Of a stretch of DNA of 64,000 bases, positions 26,015 to 37,479 are shown in pieces. A program made the position numbers and the translations under genes. Source of the stretch: Cellvibrio sp. pealriver (lineage in GTDB: Bacteria > Pseudomonadota > Gammaproteobacteria > Pseudomonadales > Cellvibrionaceae); the NCBI RefSeq assembly GCF_001183545.1, contig NZ_KQ236688.1:3112395-3176394 (forward strand), read 5' to 3'. Under the pieces are notes generated by a model. The model worked only from the letters and a program-made list of their open reading frames with translations. It was not told where the DNA came from and ran no database searches. Numbering within the stretch: position 1 is the first letter of the stretch; the number at the start of each line of letters is the position of its first letter.

Positions 26015-27556
26015 TTAGAGTTGAGTAGTGACACGCAGCACTTCTTCAATGCTGGTGATGCCGTTCAGTACGCATTGGCGTCCGTCATCGCTCATCGATG
26101 GACTGGACTTGCGCGCTTCGGCCAACAGTTCCTGTTCGCCCGCTTGCTCATGGATCAGGTGACGCAGGCGCTCGGTAATTTCAATCAGCTCATAGATACC
26201 CTTACGGCCGCGATACCCTTGCTGGTTGCAGTGTTTACAACCGCTCGGAGCCGGTCGCCAGATAGGTGTATCTGCCGGGAGCTTGAGCATATCGCGCTCG
26301 GAATCGACCGGCATGTACTGCTCTTTACAGTGACTGCACAGCACCCGTACCAAACGCTGAGCCATCACCACTTCAAGGCTCGATGCCAACAGGAAAGGCT
26401 CCACACCCATATCTTTCAAGCGCAGCACTGCGCCAATGGCGGTATTGGTGTGCAGGGTCGATAACACCAGGTGACCGGTGAGCGATGCCTGAATCGCAAT
26501 CTCGGCGGTTTCGCCGTCGCGGATCTCACCCACCATCACCACATCCGGATCCTGGCGGAGAATCGCCCTCAGGCCGCGAGCAAAGGTCATATCCACCTTG
26601 CTGTTCACTTGCGTCTGGCCAATCCCCGGCAGCAAATATTCAACCGGATCTTCGATTGTAAGAATGTTGCGGCTGCGGGTATTGATGTGACTCAACCCGG
26701 CGTAAAGCGTGGTGGTTTTACCGGAGCCCGTGGGGCCGGTTACCAAAATAATGCCGTGCGGTTTGATCAGGTTTTTGGTCAGGCGCTCATATACCAGTTG
26801 CGGCATTTGCAACTGCTCCAAACGCAGCTGACCAGCGGCTTGGTCAAGAATACGCAATACGATACGTTCGCCAAACGCAGAGGGTATAGTCGATACACGG
26901 ATATCCACCGCGTGGCCAGCAAGGCGCACGGTAATACGGCCATCCTGCGGCAGGCGTTTTTCAGCAATATCCAAACGTGCCATTACCTTCAGGCGCGATA
27001 CCAATACCGGAGCCAATTCCGCCTTAGGCGACAGCACTTCGGTCAGTACCCCGTCAATGCGGAAACGCACTGATACGCGATCTTCAAACGGCTCAAGGTG
27101 GATATCCGATGCACCTTCACGCACCGCTTGGGAAAGGATGGCGTTAATCAGACGGATAATCGGAGCGTCATCATCGCCAGCCAACAAATCGCTGCGATCA
27201 GCAAGGTCATCGGCCATGGAGGACAAGTCAAACTCATTGCCCAAGTCTTCGGCGGCACGCTGGGCAGCACCATCACCACTTTGGTATTCGCGGGTCAGGC
27301 GCTTTTGGAAATCCTCGGCAGGCAGCTCCTCCAGCTGTAAATCAGGCCCAAGAATACGCTGCAATTCCAGCAGCACATCCAACGTGAGGCCGGGTTTATG
27401 CAACACACGCGGCATAAGCCCCGGTGCCAGCTCTTCCAGCATCACCCCATGGGCAGAAGCAAAGCTGAATGGCAGACGCTCAAACACCGAAGGCTCGGTA
27501 GCATCGGTGAGCGGGTCTCCATCAAAAGAGAGCGAATCGACAACTGGATCGCTCAC
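26015..27556 (-). CDS. gspE: Type II secretion ATPase
   Basis: 513 residues from a GTG start at 27556. The N-terminal GspL-binding domains are followed by the ATPase core: Walker A GPTGSGKTT (about 274-282), an Asp box, and the Walker B/His boxes in RQDPDVVMVGEIRD and TGHLVLSTLHTN. A zinc-binding loop with two CxxC pairs (CSHC near 405 and CKHC near 438) is intact. The hexamer powers pseudopilus extension. It follows gspD by only three bases. Confidence 0.97.
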   Translation of the reverse strand: MSDPVVDSLSFDGDPLTDATEPSVFERLPFSFASAHGVMLEELAPGLMPRVLHKPGLTLDVLLELQRILGPDLQLEELPAEDFQKRLTREYQSGDGAAQRAAEDLGNEFDLSSMADDLADRSDLLAGDDDAPIIRLINAILSQAVREGASDIHLEPFEDRVSVRFRIDGVLTEVLSPKAELAPVLVSRLKVMARLDIAEKRLPQDGRITVRLAGHAVDIRVSTIPSAFGERIVLRILDQAAGQLRLEQLQMPQLVYERLTKNLIKPHGIILVTGPTGSGKTTTLYAGLSHINTRSRNILTIEDPVEYLLPGIGQTQVNSKVDMTFARGLRAILRQDPDVVMVGEIRDGETAEIAIQASLTGHLVLSTLHTNTAIGAVLRLKDMGVEPFLLASSLEVVMAQRLVRVLCSHCKEQYMPVDSERDMLKLPADTPIWRPAPSGCKHCNQQGYRGRKGIYELIEITERLRHLIHEQAGEQELLAEARKSSPSMSDDGRQCVLNGITSIEEVLRVTTQL

Positions 27557-27559
27557 GGC

Positions 27560-29629
27560 TTACTCCCTGGTATCCACAGGCGCAGTGGCATTTGCCTCAT
27601 TGGCCGCCTTGGTAGCATCAAGGTATTTTTGGATCTGCTCATCCCATTCGGGAATTAGCGGAACATCGCGCTCGCGTGTCAGCAGCCCTCTTTTGCGGCT
27701 AAAGCCCATCTGCTCTTGGCGAATAGCGCGGTATTTTTCTGCAGTCGCGCCAGTCAGTACGCGATCGTCACGGATAATCGTCGGGCGGATAAAGATCAGC
27801 AGATTGGTCTTTACCTTGGTGGACTTCTGGCTGCGGAACAAATGTCCCAATACCGGAATACTGCCCAATACCGGCACGCGGTTATTGGATACCAGCACAT
27901 CGTCTTTAATCAGGCCGCCAAGCACAACCGTCTGGCCATCGGCCGACAAAATTTGGGTTTTGACTTCGCGTTTGCTGGTGACGGGGCCATCTTCAGTGGT
28001 GCGTACAACGCTGGAGATTTCCTGCTCGATATCAAGCACCACACTGTCACCCTCGTTAATGTGTGGAGTCACTTGTAACTTGATACCCACATCTTCGCGG
28101 TTGATAGTGTTGAATGGGCTGGTAAAACCGGTATTACCGGTAGTGCCGCCGGTATTACCCAAGCCAGAGTAAGAACCGGTGCGGAAAGGAACTTGTTCAC
28201 CCACCAAAATAGATGCTTCGGTGTTATCCGTGGTCAGCAGGTTGGGTGTGGAGAGGATGTTACTGGAGCTATCGGTCTGGAGCATTTTCAATACCGATAA
28301 AAAGTCGGTTTTCCCACCTATCCGCCCAACGCCAAATACCTGGCCGGGGATACCGGCAACACCGGCGGCCAGCTGCACAAGAGATTCGCTACCCTCGCCA
28401 GTACCATTGGCTTCAATATCCAACGCCGCAGCACCGACTTTGCCCAAGGCACCACTATTGGTTGAACCACCAAAGCCGTAATCATCACTGCGATACATCC
28501 ATTCGATACCCAATTCCTTACCGTTATCGCTGGAGAGCTCAACAATAATCGCCTCAACCAAAACTTGCGCGCGGCGAATATCCAGGCTTTCGATAATCGA
28601 CAGCATGGTGTCCATGGTGTCTACATCTGCGGTGATCAATACCGAGTTGGTGGCTTCATCGGCCTGCACAGCGGGTGGATTGCTGTTTGGCGCAGCACCT
28701 TCCGCTGCTTTGCCCTGGCCGAGGCTCTGTATCATTCCGGAGAGCACCTTGGCGACATCTTCCGCTTTGGCATATTGGAGATACTCAACCCGTACATTGC
28801 TGTTTTTGGATTGCGGACGATCAAGATCATCGACCAATAATTTGAGACGTTGGCGGCTCAGGTCATCTGCGCTGATGACCACCGCGTTGGTGCGCTTATC
28901 GGCAACAATCACTGGCGGTGCAGTGGTCAGGCCGCGGTTGGGGTCAGGCTTTTCCAACTGGGTCAGCATCGCCACCACATCGGTTGCATTGGCGTAGCGC
29001 AGCGGGATTACATCGGTATGGGTGATACCAATCTTGTCCAGTTGCACCACCAATTCATTCATACGCGCGACGTTGGCGCGAGTATCGGTGATGATCAGCG
29101 CATTGCTGGGCTCATAGGTTGTCAGATGGCCGTATTGCGGCACCAATGGGCGCAGTGCCGCAAGGATTTTCGCCGCGCTGGTATTTTTCAGCGGAATGAC
29201 CTGGGTGATGTAGAGGTCATCTTTATTGGTGACATTATTCTCAGTGGGAATTGGCAGGTTGCGCGCATCGCGGTTCATCACAATACGCACGATGTTGCCA
29301 CTTTCAACAGCGGTAAAACCGTGCACATCGAGCGAAGCTAAAAATAACTCGTACAGTTCCTGCGCATTCAGTGGCTTGCTGTTGATGACCTTGATAGGCC
29401 CGCGAACTTTGGGGTCGATGATGAACGTTTTACCTGTCAAACCAGCAATCGATTTGATGACATCCTGAATGTCAGTATCGTTGAAATTAACCGCCCAACG
29501 GGTCTCACCTTGCGCATCAGCGGGTTGCTCCTGTACTTGGGCAAAGCCCGAACAACTCATCCCCATGAGTGTCGCCAGCAACAGGCCGCCGATGATGTTG
29601 TTATTGTTACGACCATAAAACCGGATCAC
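27560..29629 (-). CDS. gspD: Type II secretion outer-membrane secretin
   Basis: 689 residues from a GTG start with GAGG before it. It has a signal peptide (cleavage near GFAQ), an N0 domain (WAVNFNDTDIQDVIKSIAG), KH-like N1-N3 domains, and the secretin core with VPFRTGSY, EDVGIKLQVTPHINEG and the C-terminal VPVLGSIPVLGHLFRS signature. It forms the outer-membrane gate of the T2SS. No GspS pilotin gene is present in the operon. Confidence 0.97.
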   Translation of the reverse strand: MIRFYGRNNNNIIGGLLLATLMGMSCSGFAQVQEQPADAQGETRWAVNFNDTDIQDVIKSIAGLTGKTFIIDPKVRGPIKVINSKPLNAQELYELFLASLDVHGFTAVESGNIVRIVMNRDARNLPIPTENNVTNKDDLYITQVIPLKNTSAAKILAALRPLVPQYGHLTTYEPSNALIITDTRANVARMNELVVQLDKIGITHTDVIPLRYANATDVVAMLTQLEKPDPNRGLTTAPPVIVADKRTNAVVISADDLSRQRLKLLVDDLDRPQSKNSNVRVEYLQYAKAEDVAKVLSGMIQSLGQGKAAEGAAPNSNPPAVQADEATNSVLITADVDTMDTMLSIIESLDIRRAQVLVEAIIVELSSDNGKELGIEWMYRSDDYGFGGSTNSGALGKVGAAALDIEANGTGEGSESLVQLAAGVAGIPGQVFGVGRIGGKTDFLSVLKMLQTDSSSNILSTPNLLTTDNTEASILVGEQVPFRTGSYSGLGNTGGTTGNTGFTSPFNTINREDVGIKLQVTPHINEGDSVVLDIEQEISSVVRTTEDGPVTSKREVKTQILSADGQTVVLGGLIKDDVLVSNNRVPVLGSIPVLGHLFRSQKSTKVKTNLLIFIRPTIIRDDRVLTGATAEKYRAIRQEQMGFSRKRGLLTRERDVPLIPEWDEQIQKYLDATKAANEANATAPVDTRE

Positions 29630-29636
29630 GAAAACC

Positions 29637-30665
29637 TCACTTGAGCATTACGTCTAGGTTAACTGTACTGCCACCGCGCCTGATCTCCAGGTTCGCCGAT
29701 GTGGCACTACCCATACTTTTGTATATTTCCATAATCTTGCCGGGGCTGCTAAGCGGCACACCATTGACCGCCGTGACTATGTCGTCGGTCTGCAGGCCCA
29801 GCGAGTTGAACATCTCCGCATTGCGCCCTGGGCGAATTTTGTAACCGACCACCTGACCATTTTCACGATAGATACTCATCGCCACCACATCTGCCAGCGT
29901 CTTGCTTGCAGCAGCGGGGTCGGCAGCAAAGCGCGGCGAATCCACTATTGGGTTTTTATCGACATATAAAGGCGGCTGTTGTTGAAAGGGCGGGTCGGCA
30001 TAACCGCGCGGATTGGAATTCAGGCTATCTGGCTGGGGAGGAGGGGCAAATGATGTTGTTAATTTGGGAGCATTGGGATCTTCCTTGAACAACCACAAGG
30101 ATTCAAATGTGCCGTTATTGTTGATAATGACACGCACATCCAACACCTTCGCCAAGGTGACATTGGTACCCGCTGGCAGGGTGTCACCCACCGCGTAGAC
30201 ATCCGCACGATCACCTGAGGCAATAATGGCGCGCCCGGCTTTGTCATCTGCGCTTCCCAATACACCGCGCAACACCAGATTCAGCTGGGTGTCAGCTGCG
30301 TCGTTTTCGATGCCTTGGTCAGCAGGCTGGACAGCAACAGGGACAGCCTCCTGCGCGCTATTTCCAAAAGGGGTCAACATTTTGATTTGCGCGATATTAA
30401 CGGTATCGGATGAAGCCGCGCCTGATGGGCTATCGGATGCCACCAACATCACAGACGCGGGAGGAATTTCAGGATTAGGCACAACCAGCCAAAACAGACG
30501 CGCCAAACTGTGGCTCAACCACACAACCAGCAACAATATCACCAGCCACTGCCAACGCTGTAATGGCACCCGTTCCAGCAAGGCAAATAGCCTGCGCAGC
30601 TGCTGCTCCAACTGGGCGGTGCGCTGCTCAACGGCGGCTCTATGGGCTACTAATTTGTCTTGCAT
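29637..30665 (-). CDS. gspC: Type II secretion protein C
   Basis: 342 residues, the first gene of the operon. A cytoplasmic start rich in Gln/Arg, one membrane segment (about 40-62), a periplasmic HR domain (about 125-195, with LNLVLRGVLGS) and a C-terminal PDZ domain (about 255-342, with GYKIRPGRNAEMFNSLGLQ and LEIRRGGS). GspC connects the inner-membrane platform to the secretin and takes part in substrate recognition. A proline/Gln-rich linker separates HR and PDZ. Its promoter was not identified. Confidence 0.94.
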   Translation of the reverse strand: MQDKLVAHRAAVEQRTAQLEQQLRRLFALLERVPLQRWQWLVILLLVVWLSHSLARLFWLVVPNPEIPPASVMLVASDSPSGAASSDTVNIAQIKMLTPFGNSAQEAVPVAVQPADQGIENDAADTQLNLVLRGVLGSADDKAGRAIIASGDRADVYAVGDTLPAGTNVTLAKVLDVRVIINNNGTFESLWLFKEDPNAPKLTTSFAPPPQPDSLNSNPRGYADPPFQQQPPLYVDKNPIVDSPRFAADPAAASKTLADVVAMSIYRENGQVVGYKIRPGRNAEMFNSLGLQTDDIVTAVNGVPLSSPGKIMEIYKSMGSATSANLEIRRGGSTVNLDVMLK

Positions 30666-31225
30666 GGGGTTGATTGATTCCTTCTCACAGGGAATGCGAC
30701 GGGAACTGGCGTAGCGGTGGCAATTGTTAGTCGCATCAAAAGCTTAGTGCGTTATGATTATCAAAGCCACGGGATTCTACTCCATCCATATTACAAAAGC
30801 GAAATAGTCGAAAACAGACGCCTGCGCCTGAGCAGCGGCGAGTTTCAGCGCATTTTGGATATGGAAACAACGGAGAAGTTGCAAGATGAATGAAATATGC
30901 GACAGAAACCACAAAAGATGAGGGAAAACCAGAGGGACATATAAACGAAAAACCCTGATTGCAGGAGGGGGCAATCAGGGTTTTTACAGGATGATGACCA
31001 AACCTTGGCGGTGAATGTGCTTGATTCCGTTGTAGTCCTTGCTGGAGCCACGTCCTGTAGCAAATTCCTCTGAAGCCATTATTGATGAAACATGCGTCAG
31101 GCAATAGTGGCCAATTTCTGTAAGTTTTGTAGGAAATATCTCACACGCGCGCCAGCCAAAACGCCTGCAGATTTGCACGCGCAGGTTTATAATCCGCCGC
31201 CACTCACCGATTGCGAGACCATTCC
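30666..31225. other. Divergent gspC-xseB region with an orphan terminator
   Basis: 560 bases between divergent genes. It contains a strong terminator-like hairpin (30948-30985) that neither flanking gene needs. A minus-strand frame ends at 30984, at the hairpin edge; an ATG at 31079 would give 31 codons, but no good ribosome site is seen. The region may encode a small RNA or small protein. Confidence 0.4.
30948..30985. terminator. Orphan bidirectional terminator-like hairpin
   Basis: AAAAACCCTGATTGC (30948-30962) pairs perfectly over 15 bases with GCAATCAGGGTTTTT (30971-30985), giving a T run on either strand. It lies between genes that diverge, so it must end some other transcript. Confidence 0.75.
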
Positions 31226-31471
31226 ATGCCACCCAAGAAGAAAAGTATCGATTTTGAGCAATCGCTCAGCACACTTGAAAATCTGGTAACCCGCATGGAA
31301 CAGGGCGACATGACACTGGAAGAATCACTACAGGCGTTTGAAACCGGCATATCCCTGACACGCGAATGCCAGGCGCGCTTAGCGGCTGCCGAGCAACAAG
31401 TGACCAAGCTGGTTGAACAACAAGACGATATCCGGCTGGAGCCTTTTGATTCTGATGAAGGCGATGCCTGA
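31226..31471 (+). CDS. xseB: Exodeoxyribonuclease VII small subunit
   Basis: 81 residues from the ATG at 31226, as in E. coli (80); an in-frame TTG five codons earlier is less likely. The segment [20 protein letters not shown] followed by [13 protein letters not shown] is the family signature, forming the helical hairpin that caps XseA. It starts the common gammaproteobacterial operon xseB-ispA-dxs; its stop overlaps the ispA start (TGATG). xseA is not in the window. Confidence 0.96.
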   Translation: MPPKKKSIDFEQSLSTLENLVTRMEQGDMTLEESLQAFETGISLTRECQARLAAAEQQVTKLVEQQDDIRLEPFDSDEGDA

Positions 31472-32358
31472 TGCCAGTGGACTTTTCTGCCTTTGCCGCA
31501 CATTGCCGCACTCGTGTGGATAATGCGCTTGACCGTCACTTTCCCATCGGCGAAGACCCTACACAGTTACGCGCCGCGATGCGCTACAGCCTGTTTAATG
31601 GCGGCAAACGCGTTCGCCCCATCCTGGCTTATGCCAGCGCATTGGCCATCGACCCCGACATTAATCTGGATGTAATAGATCCCGTCAGCTGCGCACTGGA
31701 GTGCCTGCACTCTTACAGTCTGGTACATGACGACCTGCCGGCGATGGATGACGATGATCTGCGCCGCGGCAAACCGACTTGCCATATCGCCTTCAGCGAG
31801 GCCAACGCCATACTGGCGGGCGATGGGTTGCAAACCCTGGCATTTGAGCTGCTGACCAAAACCGACCTGCCTGCACACACACAAATCCGCCTGATCCGCT
31901 CGTTGACCGCCGGCTCAGGGGCAGAGGGAATGGTGCTCGGTCAGGCAATCGATCTGGCCGCGGTAGACCATCAGCTCGATCTCACGCAACTGGAAACCAT
32001 GCACCGGCACAAAACCGGCGCATTGATTCGCGCAAGTGTGGCGATGGGCGCTATCAGCGCCGGAGCTGATGACTCACAGATAGCAGCTCTGGACAGCTAC
32101 GCTGCGGCTATCGGCCTCGCCTTTCAGGTGCAGGACGACATTCTTGATGTCACCGCCGATACCGCCACGCTGGGCAAGCAGCAGGGCGCTGATATCGCGC
32201 GCAACAAACCAACTTATGTATCCCTGTTAGGCCTGGAAACGGCGCGCGCCAAAGCGGAGGAACTGCATCGTCAGGCACAGGATGCACTTGCGAGCTTCGG
32301 CGAAAGCGCTGTTTATTTGCGCCAACTGGCCAGTTATATCGTCCACAGGTCGAACTAG
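31471..32358 (+). CDS. ispA: Farnesyl diphosphate synthase
   Basis: 295 residues, the usual size. Both Asp-rich motifs are seen: DDLPAMD (87-93), the short-chain bacterial type, and DDILD (near 222) after FQVQ. GGKRVRP lies at 45-51. It condenses IPP with DMAPP and GPP to give farnesyl diphosphate for ubiquinone and undecaprenyl carriers. It is translationally coupled to xseB and followed by dxs after 74 bases. Confidence 0.96.
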   Translation: MPVDFSAFAAHCRTRVDNALDRHFPIGEDPTQLRAAMRYSLFNGGKRVRPILAYASALAIDPDINLDVIDPVSCALECLHSYSLVHDDLPAMDDDDLRRGKPTCHIAFSEANAILAGDGLQTLAFELLTKTDLPAHTQIRLIRSLTAGSGAEGMVLGQAIDLAAVDHQLDLTQLETMHRHKTGALIRASVAMGAISAGADDSQIAALDSYAAAIGLAFQVQDDILDVTADTATLGKQQGADIARNKPTYVSLLGLETARAKAEELHRQAQDALASFGESAVYLRQLASYIVHRSN

Positions 32359-32432
32359 CCAAGCCTCGGGCAAGCCGCCTACAATAGCCATCCACAAGCG
32401 GCGCGCCGCACCACTATAAATGATGACCGTGA

Positions 32433-34343
32433 ATGTATAACGAAATCCCCACCAGCCGCCCGCCGACGCCGTTGCTCAACAGCATTGATTCTCCTGCCGA
32501 TCTGCGCGCCCTGAGCGAGAAGCAATTGCCGCAACTGGCTGACGAGCTGCGCGCGTTTTTGCTGTATTCCGTGGGGCAAACCGGCGGGCATTTTGGTGCA
32601 GGCTTAGGCGTTGTTGAGCTGACCATCGCGCTGCATTACGTTTACCAGACACCGGACGATCGCTTGGTGTGGGATGTTGGCCACCAGACCTATCCACACA
32701 AAATTCTCACCTCGCGCCGCGAGCGCATGCTCAGCATCCGTCAGGGCAACGGCCTGTCGGGCTTTCCCAAGCGCGAAGAAAGCCCTTACGATACCTTTGG
32801 TGTCGGCCATTCCAGCACTTCAATCAGCGCCGCTCAAGGCATGGCGATCGGTGCCAAAATGGCAGGAATTGAGCGCAAAGTTGCCGCGATTATCGGCGAT
32901 GGTGCCATGACCGCCGGCATGGCGTTTGAAGCGTTGAATCATGCCGCCCACACCGAAACCGATATGGTCGTTGTGCTCAATGACAACAATATGTCCATTT
33001 CGCCCAATGTTGGCGGCCTGTCTACTTACTTATCCAAAATCTGGGCGAGCAAGTTTTATAACTCGCTGCGCGAAGGCAGCAAGCAAGTGCTGGGAAAAAT
33101 TCCACCGGCATGGGAATTTGCGCGCCGCACGGAAGAACACTTCAAGGGCTTTATGTCGCCCGGCACGCTATTTGAAGAAATGGGATTCAATTATGTCGGG
33201 CCAATTAACGGCCATGATTTAAGTGATCTGGTGCGCTGCCTGCGCAACCTGCGCGAAATAAAAGGCCCCAAGCTGCTGCATATCATCACCCAGAAAGGCA
33301 AAGGCTTTGAGCCCGCAGAATTAGACCCTGTTGGCTATCACGCCCTCAACAAAATCGAGCCTAAAAAAGCAGCGATTGGCGCAGTGGACACGCCGAAAAA
33401 ACTGAAATACCAGGAAGTATTCGGCCAGTGGTTATGCGATATGGCCGCACAGGATGGCAAATTGGTTGGTATTACCCCGGCCATGTGCGAAGGCTCAGGC
33501 ATGGTGGAATTTGCGCGCGATTATCCCGAGCGTTTTTATGATGTCGCCATCGCCGAACAACACGCCGTCACCCTCGCCGCAGGCATGGCTTGCGAAGGGC
33601 AGAAACCGGTTGTCGCGATTTATTCCACCTTTTTGCAACGCGCCTATGACCAATTAGTACACGATGTTGCGCTGCAAAACCTTGATGTCACCTTTGCTAT
33701 TGACCGTGCAGGCCTGGTCGGTGAAGACGGTCCAACCCATGCGGGCAGCTTTGATATCAGCTTTCTGCGCTGCATTCCCAACATGGTCATCGCCGCCCCC
33801 AGCGACGAAGACGAATGCCGCCAACTGCTCCACACTGCCTACCAACATCCGGGCCCGGCAGCTGTACGCTATCCGCGCGGCACCGGTGTTGGCGCTGCAA
33901 TCCAGCCGGATATGCAATTGCTCCCAATAGGCAAAGGAGTGATCAAACGCGAAGGCAAACAAGTCGCCTTGCTCTGCTTTGGAACCCTGCTTGCAACGGC
34001 GCAGCAAGTCGCCGACCAATATGGATACAGCCTGTGTGATATGCGCTTTGTTAAGCCACTGGATACCGGGCTGATCGAACAAATGGCGGCAACCCATGAG
34101 CTGCTCGTCACTCTGGAAGAAAACGCGATTGCCGGCGGCGCAGGCAGTGGTGTATGTGAATACCTCAATAGCCGCGCACTCAATGTGCCGGTACTACAAT
34201 TGGGCTTTAGCGATGAGTTTGTGGAACACGCTAGCCAGAAGCAGCAATTGGCCAGCCAGGGGTTAGACGCTAAAGCCATCGCCGAGCGTATTGCCCTACA
34301 CCTCAACAGTGCCGCCGAAGATACCAAACTGGCGGCGAATTAA
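32433..34343 (+). CDS. dxs: 1-deoxy-D-xylulose-5-phosphate synthase
   Basis: 636 residues. Thiamine diphosphate motif [17 protein letters not shown], the early [14 protein letters not shown], and the transketolase-type [18 protein letters not shown] are all intact. It makes DXP from pyruvate and glyceraldehyde 3-phosphate, the first step of the MEP isoprenoid pathway, next to ispA as in many gammaproteobacteria. A hairpin that may terminate the xseB-ispA-dxs transcript follows. Confidence 0.97.
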   Translation: MYNEIPTSRPPTPLLNSIDSPADLRALSEKQLPQLADELRAFLLYSVGQTGGHFGAGLGVVELTIALHYVYQTPDDRLVWDVGHQTYPHKILTSRRERMLSIRQGNGLSGFPKREESPYDTFGVGHSSTSISAAQGMAIGAKMAGIERKVAAIIGDGAMTAGMAFEALNHAAHTETDMVVVLNDNNMSISPNVGGLSTYLSKIWASKFYNSLREGSKQVLGKIPPAWEFARRTEEHFKGFMSPGTLFEEMGFNYVGPINGHDLSDLVRCLRNLREIKGPKLLHIITQKGKGFEPAELDPVGYHALNKIEPKKAAIGAVDTPKKLKYQEVFGQWLCDMAAQDGKLVGITPAMCEGSGMVEFARDYPERFYDVAIAEQHAVTLAAGMACEGQKPVVAIYSTFLQRAYDQLVHDVALQNLDVTFAIDRAGLVGEDGPTHAGSFDISFLRCIPNMVIAAPSDEDECRQLLHTAYQHPGPAAVRYPRGTGVGAAIQPDMQLLPIGKGVIKREGKQVALLCFGTLLATAQQVADQYGYSLCDMRFVKPLDTGLIEQMAATHELLVTLEENAIAGGAGSGVCEYLNSRALNVPVLQLGFSDEFVEHASQKQQLASQGLDAKAIAERIALHLNSAAEDTKLAAN

Positions 34344-34353
34344 ACGTTATTTA

Positions 34354-34388
34354 GCGCTATAGTATTCATTCTATAGCGTCGCATTTTT
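34354..34388 (+). terminator. Probable terminator after dxs
   Basis: CGCTATAG and CTATAGCG pair over eight bases around an 8-base loop, followed after four bases by TTTTT. Moderate strength. Confidence 0.5.
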
Positions 34389-34419
34389 CATCTGCCAAAC
34401 CTGTGAGGAGCACCGTATT

Positions 34420-35313
34420 TTGTCATCCTCTAAAGCTGATCATTCCCAAGGGCTGCTGTTATTCCGCTTGCACAACCAGCAGCTATTCGGCTTGGGCACA
34501 CTTAAGATCCAGGAGCTGGTTCCCTTTCAACCCGTCACTCCCATGGTTAACCAGCAACCCGGTATTCTGGGTGCTTTGAATATCCGCGGGCAGACCATGC
34601 CCATCGTTGACCTTGCCGCCGCCATTGGTAAAGGTGCCACTCCCAAAGAATTACAGACCAACAGTTTCATCATCATTACCGATGTGCAACGACAAAAAGT
34701 CGGTTTTCTGGTGCGCCAGATCGAGCGCATCGTCGATGCCAATTGGCGGGATATAAGCGCACCCGATAAGTTTTTGGGCAACAGTATCTACATCACCGGC
34801 GTCACCCGGGTAAACGAGCAATTGGTGCAACTGCTGGACGTAGAAGTCATTATGGCGCGCCTGTTCCCTCTCGACCCATCCAAAGCAACCGCCACCATCA
34901 CCGATGTCGAACGCGAGCAGCTGCGCCCCATGCGTATTTTATTAGTCGATGACTCACGTACCGCGCGCAAACAACTGAGCGACTCGCTCGATGCGATCAA
35001 CGTGAAATATCAGGTGACTGACGACGGTCAGAAGGCGCTAGAGATCATGCGTGCAGCCGCCAAAGAAGGGCAGCCAATTGACCTGCTGGTCAGTGACATC
35101 GAAATGCCCGGACTGGACGGCTACGAATTGGCATTTGCCGTGCGCGACGATAAACAGTTGGCGGGTGCCTACATTATCCTGCACACCTCACTGTCCAGCA
35201 GTATCAGTGTCAGTCAGGCGCGCCAAGTCGGTGCCGATGAGGCGCTCACCAAGTTTGATGCGCGCGAGCTGATTGACGGCATGTTGCGCGGCGCAGCGAA
35301 AAAATCCCGTTAG
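34420..35313 (+). CDS. CheV-type chemotaxis coupling protein (CheW-receiver)
   Basis: 297 residues. The start appears to be TTG at 34420: no ATG or GTG is better placed, and GAGGAG lies about 10 bases before it. The CheW-like domain (about 8-160, with LGALNIRGQTMPIVDLAAAI and VGFLVRQIERIV) is followed by a receiver domain (about 170-297, with RILLVDDSRTARKQL, phospho-acceptor in LLVSDIEMPGLDGY and a lysine in LTKFD). CheV couples chemoreceptors to CheA and may buffer phosphoryl groups. No cheA or cheY is nearby, but a chemoreceptor gene lies at 60 kb. Confidence 0.92.
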   Translation: MSSSKADHSQGLLLFRLHNQQLFGLGTLKIQELVPFQPVTPMVNQQPGILGALNIRGQTMPIVDLAAAIGKGATPKELQTNSFIIITDVQRQKVGFLVRQIERIVDANWRDISAPDKFLGNSIYITGVTRVNEQLVQLLDVEVIMARLFPLDPSKATATITDVEREQLRPMRILLVDDSRTARKQLSDSLDAINVKYQVTDDGQKALEIMRAAAKEGQPIDLLVSDIEMPGLDGYELAFAVRDDKQLAGAYIILHTSLSSSISVSQARQVGADEALTKFDARELIDGMLRGAAKKSR

Positions 35314-35320
35314 GAGAAAA

Positions 35321-35344
35321 CCTCCGTTAAGTAACCAACGGAGG
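35321..35344. terminator. Terminator between the convergent cheV-like and lysR genes
   Basis: CCTCCGTT-AAGTAACC-AACGGAGG, overlapping the LysR stop codon, followed on the minus strand by TTTT. It likely serves the LysR gene. Confidence 0.55.
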
Positions 35345-36220
35345 CACACCTGCGGTAAAACGTGCCGCCAGAAAATCGATAAACAACCTTACCTTGGGCG
35401 CTAAATGGCGCTGTTGTGGATAGACCACCCAGACACCGGCATCATTGAAGCGATAGCCATCCAGCACCGATACCAACCGGCCATCGGCCAGAAATTCATC
35501 CACGTAATAATCCGGCAGTTGCGCCAACCCCAGCCCTTTGAGAGCCGCATCCAGCAGCGCCGGACCGGAGTTAGCCTGCCAGTTGCCCCGCACCACCAGA
35601 TCTTTGCGCTGCCCATTCTCCTGTAACAGCCAATAGCCACGCGTCCCCACCAAACAATTGTGGCGCTCAAGATCGGTCAGGGTTTGCGGCGCAGAAATGC
35701 GCGCCAGATAAGCAGGCGAACCGACGATGTACTCCTGCCGGTCGCACAGGCGCTTGGCAACCAAGGTCGATTCCCGCATCACCCCCATGCGGATCGCCAG
35801 ATCAAAGCCTTCTTCGATCAGCTCTACCTGTCGGTTACTGAAATACATATTCACCTTGAGCTGCGGGTAAAGAAGCTGGAAATCGTTTACCAACGGGGCG
35901 ATATAGCGGTCGCCAAAAGTGGTAGCAGCAGTGATTTTAAGCAGCCCGGTTGGCTGACCTTGGTGATGCTGCAAGAGCGATTCCGCCTCGCGCAAACCAT
36001 CGAATAGATGGCGGCAACTTTCGTAATACAACTGGCCAGCATCGGTCAGGCGGATCTGGCGCGTAGTGCGATACAACAATTGCGTGCCCAGTTGCAGCTC
36101 CAATTGACTGACCAAACGGCTCACATGGGAATTGGATACCTGCAGCTCACGCGCTGCCGCCGCAAAACTGCCAAACCGTACCACGGCGATAAACGCCTCC
36201 ACCCGCTCCCAATGTTGCAT
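35327..36220 (-). CDS. LysR-family transcriptional regulator
   Basis: 297 residues. The N-terminal winged helix (about 3-62) has the LysR pattern FAAAARELQVSNSHVSRLVSQLE, and the C-terminal part is the periplasmic-binding-like effector domain (about 88-290). Its subgroup resembles the CrgA/AaeR-like regulators with RTTRQIRLTDAGQ. It is divergent from adhC, with an inverted repeat between them, so control of the formaldehyde genes is likely but not proven. Confidence 0.93.
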   Translation of the reverse strand: MQHWERVEAFIAVVRFGSFAAAARELQVSNSHVSRLVSQLELQLGTQLLYRTTRQIRLTDAGQLYYESCRHLFDGLREAESLLQHHQGQPTGLLKITAATTFGDRYIAPLVNDFQLLYPQLKVNMYFSNRQVELIEEGFDLAIRMGVMRESTLVAKRLCDRQEYIVGSPAYLARISAPQTLTDLERHNCLVGTRGYWLLQENGQRKDLVVRGNWQANSGPALLDAALKGLGLAQLPDYYVDEFLADGRLVSVLDGYRFNDAGVWVVYPQQRHLAPKVRLFIDFLAARFTAGVPPLVT

Positions 36221-36232
36221 TGTTGCTCCATA

Positions 36233-37431
<1,199 letters not shown>

Positions 37432-37479
37432 TTAGCGCTGCGCCTTTAGTTTGCGCTTCGATTTGAATCAGGAGAAAGC

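Noticed and set aside
27057..28172. A 371-codon plus-strand frame antisense to gspD and gspE
   Set aside because: Ser/Arg-rich shadow of well-conserved genes on the other strand, with no domain.
30736..31104. A 122-codon minus-strand frame between gspC and xseB
   Set aside because: It crosses the 15-bp terminator hairpin and has a Cys/Arg/Phe-rich composition unlike a real protein.
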